Assembly (NCBI GenBank): GCA_905250885.1
Contig: CAJNOQ010000082.1
Coordinates: forward strand, 1 to 64,000
Direction of reading: 5' to 3'
From: Didymodactylos carnosus
Taxonomy: Eukaryota; Rotifera; Eurotatoria; Philodinida; Philodinidae
DNA: 64,000 bases
The notes beneath the pieces are model-generated. The model saw nothing but the letters and a program-made list of their open reading frames with translations, was not told where the DNA came from and did no database searches. The position numbers and the translations under genes are program-made. Of the stretch, positions 59,301 through 64,000 are shown in pieces (the stretch's first letter is position 1; every line of letters starts with the position of its first letter).

Positions 59301-61016
59301 CAAATATTCTATAACATGTTCAATTTAACTGTCGCATGCAATGATGACGTCACCAGCTACGTATCGGGTCAAAAAGCATGTTATCAAGCGGATATTGTTT
59401 ATGGTACTTGTAGTCAGTTTCAGTTTGACATTCTGCGTCATGAATACAGCCTGTTGGATACACGTAAAGATCGAGGCTACGATGTAGTGATTATTGATGA
59501 AGTCGACAGCATGCTTATCGATGAAAACAGTACTATCGCTCGTCTCGCCGATCCTTTACCAGGTATGGAGTACCTCAATCCATTGTTATACGGCATATGT
59601 CAAAGCGTGAATAATGATGAAGAAGTAGAAGCAAATCGAGATGGGATTGTTGAGCAAATTAAAGATCTGATTAACAATCCAAAACCTGCAATAAAAATAC
59701 CTTGCCATCTGCATGATTTTGTCCATCAATCAATTCCCTCATGGGTTGATCATGCTATCCGTGCCAAAATCGAATACCGACTGGATCATCATTATTTGAT
59801 CAAAACAGATGAAATAGGTGTGAAACGTATTACACCTATCGATTATTCTAATACAGGCGTCATACAATGTAATACTACATTTAGTAATGGTGCACATCAA
59901 TGTCTTCAGATAAAACACGGATTAAAAATGACTCCTTTAACTGTTACTACAAATTATATGTCTAACGTAGGTCTGTTTACCCGCTACAAAAATCAAATTT
60001 ATGGATTTACTGGTACTCTTGGCTCCGAAAGTGCCAAAGATCTTTTACGAAAAGTTTATAACGTGGATACAATTGTCATACCGTCTTTCAAAGAGAAACG
60101 TCATTTCTCATTCAATGCTATACTGACCTCAACAGATGAAGAATGGTTGGAGACAATTACTTCAAATACGGTGAATAATATGGACCTTAACCGGGCAGTG
60201 TTAATCATTTGTGAAACAATACTTGATGCTAAAACAGTTGCCAAAGCAGTTCAACGTGCTTACCCGACTGGCACAGTCCATCTGTATACAGATAATACTG
60301 ATGCTATTGAACCTAACGTCATTTCAAATCGAATTCAACCTCGACAGATTATTGTTGCGACAAATTTAGTTGGTCGTGGAACAGATCTACAGACTAGTCC
60401 AGATGTCGAAAATAGCGGTGGTCTTCATGTTTGTCTGACATTTTTGCCAGACAATTTGCGTGTAGAACAGCAAGCACTTGGTCGAACATCTAGACAAGGC
60501 AATCGAGGCACATCGCAGATGATTCTACGTTTACATCGTTTACAACTTCAAATGTCCTATCCAGAGTATGCATGTGGAAATGAAAAAGATCTCACTGATC
60601 CCATTCGTTTTATATATGAATGGCGAGAAAAGGCTGAGTGCGCTCATTTAGATCGAATTTTGGAAAGAGAAGTTCCAGAAATCAAAGAAAAAGATGATTT
60701 ATTTCGACAATTTTGTGATCTTCTTGGTAAACTACGAACGCAGGATAATGACTTCTATAAATTACTCAGCGTGAAAGAGCGATGGGCTCTTTGGTCAAAA
60801 TCAGTAGAACATGCACATCAAGCGCGACAAGCATTAGAAAAGAAAATAATAAACGCAGGATTTCGACTTGTAGACATACCTCGTGATGCCAATAGTCTTT
60901 TCCATGCCGTGTCTCATCATCTTGGTCGAGTGAACGATATAAATAAAATCAAAACTATGGTAATTGAACATATTGAGAAAAATGAAGAATTGTACAAGGA
61001 AATGGATGAGACATAA
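53364..61016 (+). CDS. Giant HEAT-repeat / SecA-like ATPase / OTU-start protein, 2550 codons
   Basis: Role unknown; the motor is of the bacterial preprotein-translocase SecA type, in a nuclear gene with no visible targeting peptide. The ATG at 53364 is the first in a frame open from 53301. Residues about 60-1370 are helical HEAT/ARM-like repeats (for example LLEDPAETIRHSSALAVCYY); about 1370-1850 is helical linker. SecA-like motor: Walker A TGEGKST (1940-1946), VDIVTSSMVLAKRDA, DIVYGTCSQFQFDILR, DEVD (2045-2048), a substrate-clamp-like block (KHGLKMTPLTVTTNYMSNVG, FTGTLGS), motif V ATNLVGRGTD (2332-2341) and motif VI QQALGRTSRQG (2369-2379). An OTU fold starts near 2500 (FRLVDIPRDANSLFHAV) with serine at 2511 where OTU proteases have the catalytic cysteine. 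TAA occupies codon 2551, inside the OTU domain; the frame stays open far beyond it. SecA plus HEAT plus OTU is a bdelloid family as I recall it. Confidence 0.85.
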   Translation: MDEQHYSIANTFFGTSVNSNFASLANEHEMLANSSTIAQISIDVRNGDCLPPNSLCEIRKLSNDIHAVNSDNEKYILCAHAAHHSDFIEPIYFDNLSKLLIETDETIRQCVLWAFTSTMACSVALTPTNIDLVYNLLTDKSLGWSASFFFRKLSENEEYTKMISDGIWISMIDLLFDQKMDEQVCIIIVQTISNIFRSRKSISNEIKRRLQILIMSDNVSEKLLLAAIHALKMLVIDEEQLEPETLKRLQELMIMSNETVAECAREFHYILHDKQTLSNVQHHTRSSQMKSELVATQNILISHSKEEFIEPTNELLPLDYLISQDDQTDQTFNQEHQSKVIRSGDHQPFYYTMMMKIKNLHHVARQGELTLKDFFYLTRKLKKDSYTFLTLEDTSTVHERIIEVLRSSAEVEQNIPRYVVDTIIDCLTPETKKLNRLCVDCLLIILGKQHQLENVYIDKIEQILMTTNDMEVKQKLIEIYADCASKGHHVQLDLESIQQNLQSKTSCVKVSYLFFKAVAVEKRTLSPEQILILTDVAMSKHYLLKARENCSWALAYNIKETKDKKSFSSKLLDDLGLMLEDPAETIRHSSALAVCYYADDNNCDVPDNILERLAVVSLKSDSHISCNILSVYLKLTKRKYLPTVILDNICNLIYHPEFDLRYRSIWILKCAVDNGQELTSNILKIIDYCLKSSESGVCNTAGMIFVNYWRQRIVRNDRDLAFALSSNIENLVFIFRNRLELNVRREALHLLKLLVDKNYDLTNTLLQLIEYCFYDSDASISICAVNILTSYSKQHILPTRTIICLENLLTTETANVADILPVLKKVVDQGHMLSEKSITHLGYLLLKIDDPNNVVILLSHVDRYQPLSKTVNDLLRQDYYTKILRYSTCARSLDEAISGFINLTANGTQLSQSVLDSLFFLLKSSDRQMKLMPIVVNVTENGQQLKNNEHICTLTRIFFDSDDKSLIDLVRIFRNLSRMNQVIPDPVIEFLENFLVNSLLTGYIIEIFQHLIERQKLKNQSIIGKVLKMLHFSESTVMNTEIYYRLVRFCKVVANNQPNEIDQARILSMLQFTQSAIVRKDGCTLAKALAEHGQTLTTSVMDALVHILNNDTDINIQEYALTVMNLANSDNQNMDNDFVQMLDTIDHQNTTDDEFLLEISRKISRTSLKLSEKDLLRLSHMLYTCNIDSKRKAASYIVSVAENGRKLLDEIFHIIYATLRDDTVNIYTIKLLLRSSVKQPAFLINDLLYLVVYSMHSVVREKAQKILADHGDNPKVQLFFNTERNPENLDKMVSNYDVYLIEKLSSNNENEIFMALKVIQNMITVEKQIASDLLLAVTLKLNTHNDIVADILCATMIHRSRIEEDIYQEIEKTFLIYQTPKMMNLIRILAEQQIELESKTIKTVFNILCRRTDEKALCRDAVIIMEQIARHQLLSKEILSYFVERISNESKEDIQTSFNVIRYQILHSQMDDMLDSLPIIPLPQGIDNQRLFQLKTFEQYLGTVQTLLFVDSFNPTVLNWPAERWSRECLCFDLLKRYQDATPDSVYIFYHQLTLLEISRQYGFYSDVRDLILQTLIQKQCTYSLDLGTISDLLIYLTILKNNPLQMLQANEPNWLLNMRRYYVREKMSQYLSDSIFSKSMIDHIVDRITEQENLPAELIELFLQTAIKPEHILIFLHLMSDYGLTKNDVTSLFASLKVTSGFKTLKKQMECFILNRTLASRWFGSPNDLALGRVYLEALLNNGWTFVRLNDMLKAIKIDSDTFDTFKEFLVCLKIIVDYEMNENSETELNTIFSTIGHQLWRSKVHSIAIENQFGLTSSEKNLFMLLTEIDHVNKTRFLTELTQTMSTIDQAFRCDSSVLRQNKPISEWTISHIQKWAQQFLLQQSEKLSGVRLYEIMAVIKRAIYLDLNVEPRAIQLVSVLIVLDSNHQRGRLLQILTGEGKSTIVSILAVIKALEHKKVDIVTSSMVLAKRDARKRQIFYNMFNLTVACNDDVTSYVSGQKACYQADIVYGTCSQFQFDILRHEYSLLDTRKDRGYDVVIIDEVDSMLIDENSTIARLADPLPGMEYLNPLLYGICQSVNNDEEVEANRDGIVEQIKDLINNPKPAIKIPCHLHDFVHQSIPSWVDHAIRAKIEYRLDHHYLIKTDEIGVKRITPIDYSNTGVIQCNTTFSNGAHQCLQIKHGLKMTPLTVTTNYMSNVGLFTRYKNQIYGFTGTLGSESAKDLLRKVYNVDTIVIPSFKEKRHFSFNAILTSTDEEWLETITSNTVNNMDLNRAVLIICETILDAKTVAKAVQRAYPTGTVHLYTDNTDAIEPNVISNRIQPRQIIVATNLVGRGTDLQTSPDVENSGGLHVCLTFLPDNLRVEQQALGRTSRQGNRGTSQMILRLHRLQLQMSYPEYACGNEKDLTDPIRFIYEWREKAECAHLDRILEREVPEIKEKDDLFRQFCDLLGKLRTQDNDFYKLLSVKERWALWSKSVEHAHQARQALEKKIINAGFRLVDIPRDANSLFHAVSHHLGRVNDINKIKTMVIEHIEKNEELYKEMDET

Positions 61017-64000
61017 CGACATTGGGCTATCAGCCGTGCACTCAACGTCAATATAGTTCTATTTCGTAGTGATTATGGTAGCCCATATGTCTATAAGCGT
61101 ATAGGTGCACAACATACATGTTTCATCGGCTATGAAGTCAATACACATTATGTTCCAGTTGAACCATTGGATCCAGGTAATGAACTAGCAGAAGCGTATC
61201 TGGGCGACGTTGATGTTGACGACGTTGAAATACTAACATTAGCGTCAGAGAACAAAATTAAATCTATTGTATCCACAGGTTTACATAACTTGTGGACAGA
61301 CAAAAAACAACAGAAACTTCACGATTTATTATCAGTAAGAACCGTCAGTACCGATCTAAAAACTGGCTTTAATGATTTCCAAAATCAGATCCTAGAAGAA
61401 TACAAGACCAATAAAATCATCAAAAATCCTTATTACCTCATTCTAGAAGCTAATGAAACGATTGCTAAACTTGCATCATGGTTGAGCCATATGCGATCGA
61501 TTACCAGCCATGTATTTGGTAACGAAAAAATGAAATCTATAGACGATGCTATCGCCAAGTTAAAACAAGCGATAGAGCTTGACCCTGTATTTGCGTTTAG
61601 TGCATCGGTTACTCTTGCTTATCTCGCTATCCACAAACATGAGCCGAAGCATACTTATAAAATTGATGCTAAATCGTATTTAGTTCAAGCTCAAAAGAAT
61701 CTTGAACAGTTTATTTTACCACAACTATATAGTATGCATCGAGAAACAAACGAAAATAATGCTCAAGATTTTTTTTTCGATGATTTTGGCAAACAAACAC
61801 AGATGAAAATCGAAATACTGGAATTGTATCAACATTATGTTAGTCAAGCAATCGGCATAATAGAGAGTTCACAGAAATTGGTTGATGTTTCCTCAACAAA
61901 TAATGGAACAGTGCTCATGGGAAAGAAAATGTATGGTAATGAGATTAAAAAGTTTATTCAAAAACATCAAGGTACCATTGAGCTAAGTTTTCACGACCTT
62001 ACAGTTCACAACGACATTATAAAACATGATCAAGCTCTTAACCTACTTGCTTTATTACCTGATGATTATAAACATATATCAATTAATATTATGAATGGTA
62101 ATCGTGAAACTATAGATGAAATATTTTCAGAGACAAATCTATCTACTCTAACCTTAACTATTCCATATTTGAACGGCGATGAACTCATCAATCTTGTTCA
62201 AGAGAATTTTGTTGATCTCACTCTTACTGGATCCATCGAACAGTACAAGCGTGCTATCAATAGTTACCCTAGCGTAGTTGTTCTGGAGACGGATTTAAAG
62301 AGAGAACGATTATCACAAAATGATGGGATACAAGCTATCAAGCTTGAAGGCAATGTTATCAAGTCAGTATGTTTTGAATCAATTGATTTACAAATCGCAA
62401 ATACGATTGTGAAAAATGTTGAAAAAGTACGTTACTCATTGACATTCAATCAAGTACCAATCTCTCAAATGCGTGAAATGATTAAAACTGTTCCAAAATC
62501 ATTTTCATGTAAATTTCAGAACCTGACGAAATGGGCTGCATATAATTTTGTTAAGAACAGTAACGAATGCAGTTTCATCTTAAGCTTATCTGAATTGACA
62601 AATAACCATGCATGTGATATTCTGGAAAATTTTGATCGAAATGAACACGATGTCAATGCTAGTTTAAAAGCCATCACCGAGCATTTTATGTCTAGTGATC
62701 AGTTATACGAAGAACTTAATATATTCAAAAATTTGGGTGTGAGTCAGTTAATCGTCATCAATGAGCTTCATTCACGGCCTTGGATTAGCGTCTCCACTGT
62801 AGCCCTACTTGGCATCGGCCAAATTATCGGCGGTGTATGCTTAGGAGCTCTGTCTGGTTGTGTTGGCGGTTCTCTAGCTCTGTCTTTAATCTACGAAGGC
62901 GTCAGCGACATTTACTATGCCATCAAAGGAGCGATCTCTCGACAACTCTCATTTAGAGATTACGCTATTCAAAAAGGTATTAGTCTTTCTATTTGTTTCA
63001 TTTCGATCGGATTGTCTGCAGTGAGTAAAGGGGCAAAAGCTGTTCAGACCGGTACACAAAGTACCATGCAATTATTGAAACAAACAGCTCAAGAAGCTAA
63101 GGGAATTTTGAAAAACGGTGTTCGTGTGCTTACGAAAGGTGCCATTCAAGGAACTGCGAAAGTTAGTTGGGTTTTAGCATGCGAAAAAGTTGGTATAACT
63201 TGTGTGACAACTGGTATTAGAGAAATCGCCAACTATTCTCTAGATATCACAACTAATAAGGTTTTATCGTCAGCCCGATCAACCATTTCTGATGAAATTG
63301 AGCGTATTATCAATACTGAACGGGACAATGAAGTCTATAATCGTATATTGAACCGAGCTCTGTCTGCTGATGCATATTTCGAAAACGATCGATGGGCACT
63401 AGAAATAGAAGAACTTGTGATAAAAATCTTGACAAAGCAAAAGAATGGATACGTCGAAATAGCTAAATCGCTTGGAAAAGGATTTGGAAATGTACTTCTC
63501 AATCACACGAAACAGTTCGCAGCAGAAAAACAAAAGAAAAACATAAACGATTTTCTCAATATCGGTCAAACATTACATTCAGTATATCGAATAACAAGGA
63601 ATAGTTATGAAATACTCACAATTACAAACACATTTTTGGACACTTTCATGAGGGAATTAACTGAACTCACACCGAAAATACCAACTTTTCAAGATCTTCT
63701 TGTAAGTGCTTCAAATCGATCGATTTCCTTAGAGATGGCTGAAAAAGCTCACCAACTCCTAGTAGACAGCGATATTCTTACCAAGAATGGTGCTATCAAC
63801 GCTCGGTTCCATAAGCTCGAAGAGACTTGCGATTTTGTCGGACAACATTGTACTTCGCATGAATATATTGATGAACCTGTTCGGAGTTTTAAAGGAAAAC
63901 TGGTGAAAGAAGTGCAACAAATTGATTTTGCCAGTAATGATATCAAAAACTATGTACTGATCGTCTTGAATAAGCTTATTACATTCAATAAAAAATCCTT
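61017..64000 (+). CDS. In-frame continuation of the giant gene after the TAA, runs off the window
   Basis: Same frame as the 53364 gene, with no stop codon for about 994 codons to the window edge. It starts with the second half of the OTU domain: RHWAISRALNVNIVLFRSD and YEVNTHYVPVEPL, the latter with the catalytic histidine at 61146-61148. A short TPR-like unit follows (DAIAKLKQAIELDPVF, near 61550), then a long helical or strand-rich region, a Gly-rich hydrophobic segment at 62784-62892 (STVALLGIGQIIGGVCLGAL), a second hydrophobic stretch at 62976-63026, and a Lys-rich helical tail. In DNA this AT-rich, 994 stop-free codons are not chance. It is either the 3' part of one gene whose TAA is recent, read through or an assembly error, or decaying sequence. 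No separate start codon or promoter is evident. Confidence 0.7.

Noticed and set aside
53364-64000. Bacterial contamination as the source of the SecA-like gene
   Set aside because: It lies on the same sequence as a LINE and MITEs, and its paralogue 10 kb away contains a spliceable intron. AT-rich base composition is shared with the rest.
1-64000. tRNA, rRNA or other structured RNA genes
   Set aside because: None recognised by eye. A covariance-model scan could overturn this.

Overview
The window is AT-rich animal nuclear DNA. It has spliced genes with GT-AG introns, microsatellites, a LINE and many palindromic repeats. The gene families point to a bdelloid rotifer, probably Rotaria- or Adineta-like: HEAT/SecA-like/OTU giant proteins, ADP-ribosyltransferases of the long rotifer type, and a bdelloid-style kinase fragment. 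This placement is inference from family memory; no database search was run.

Layout. (1) 2.2-15.5 kb, minus strand: one spliced gene for a neural cell adhesion molecule of the NCAM/fasciclin II type. Sixteen coding exons join in a single consistent frame for 820 codons (signal peptide, 5 Ig, 2 FN3, one membrane span, start of the cytoplasmic tail); the 3' end was not found. Its long introns are filled with inverted-repeat elements. (2) 15.5-32.4 kb: about 17 kb with no recognisable gene, only microsatellites and foldback repeats. (3) 32.4-36.2 kb: relics of three gene families, namely a tyrosine-kinase-like C-lobe, a broken ADP-ribosyltransferase and the C-terminus of a membrane protein. (4) 36.25-43.14 kb, minus strand: a decayed, truncated copy of a HEAT/SecA-like gene that still keeps an intron. 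(5) 43.1-53.35 kb: more foldbacks, then a defective LINE (minus strand) lying between two G-rich repeats that share a core. (6) 53.36-64.0 kb, plus strand: a giant HEAT/SecA-like/OTU gene. It has 2550 codons, a single in-frame TAA, then about 994 further open codons in the same frame to the window edge.

The most notable content is the pair of divergently oriented SecA-like genes. The plus-strand copy keeps every SecA motor motif I looked for (GEGKST, DEVD, ATN..GRGTD, GR.SRQG) behind about 1300 residues of helical repeats. It is followed by an OTU-type protease domain whose catalytic cysteine position reads serine and which holds the TAA. The second theme is the density of long foldback (MITE-like) elements; several share terminal or internal motifs although they differ in length.
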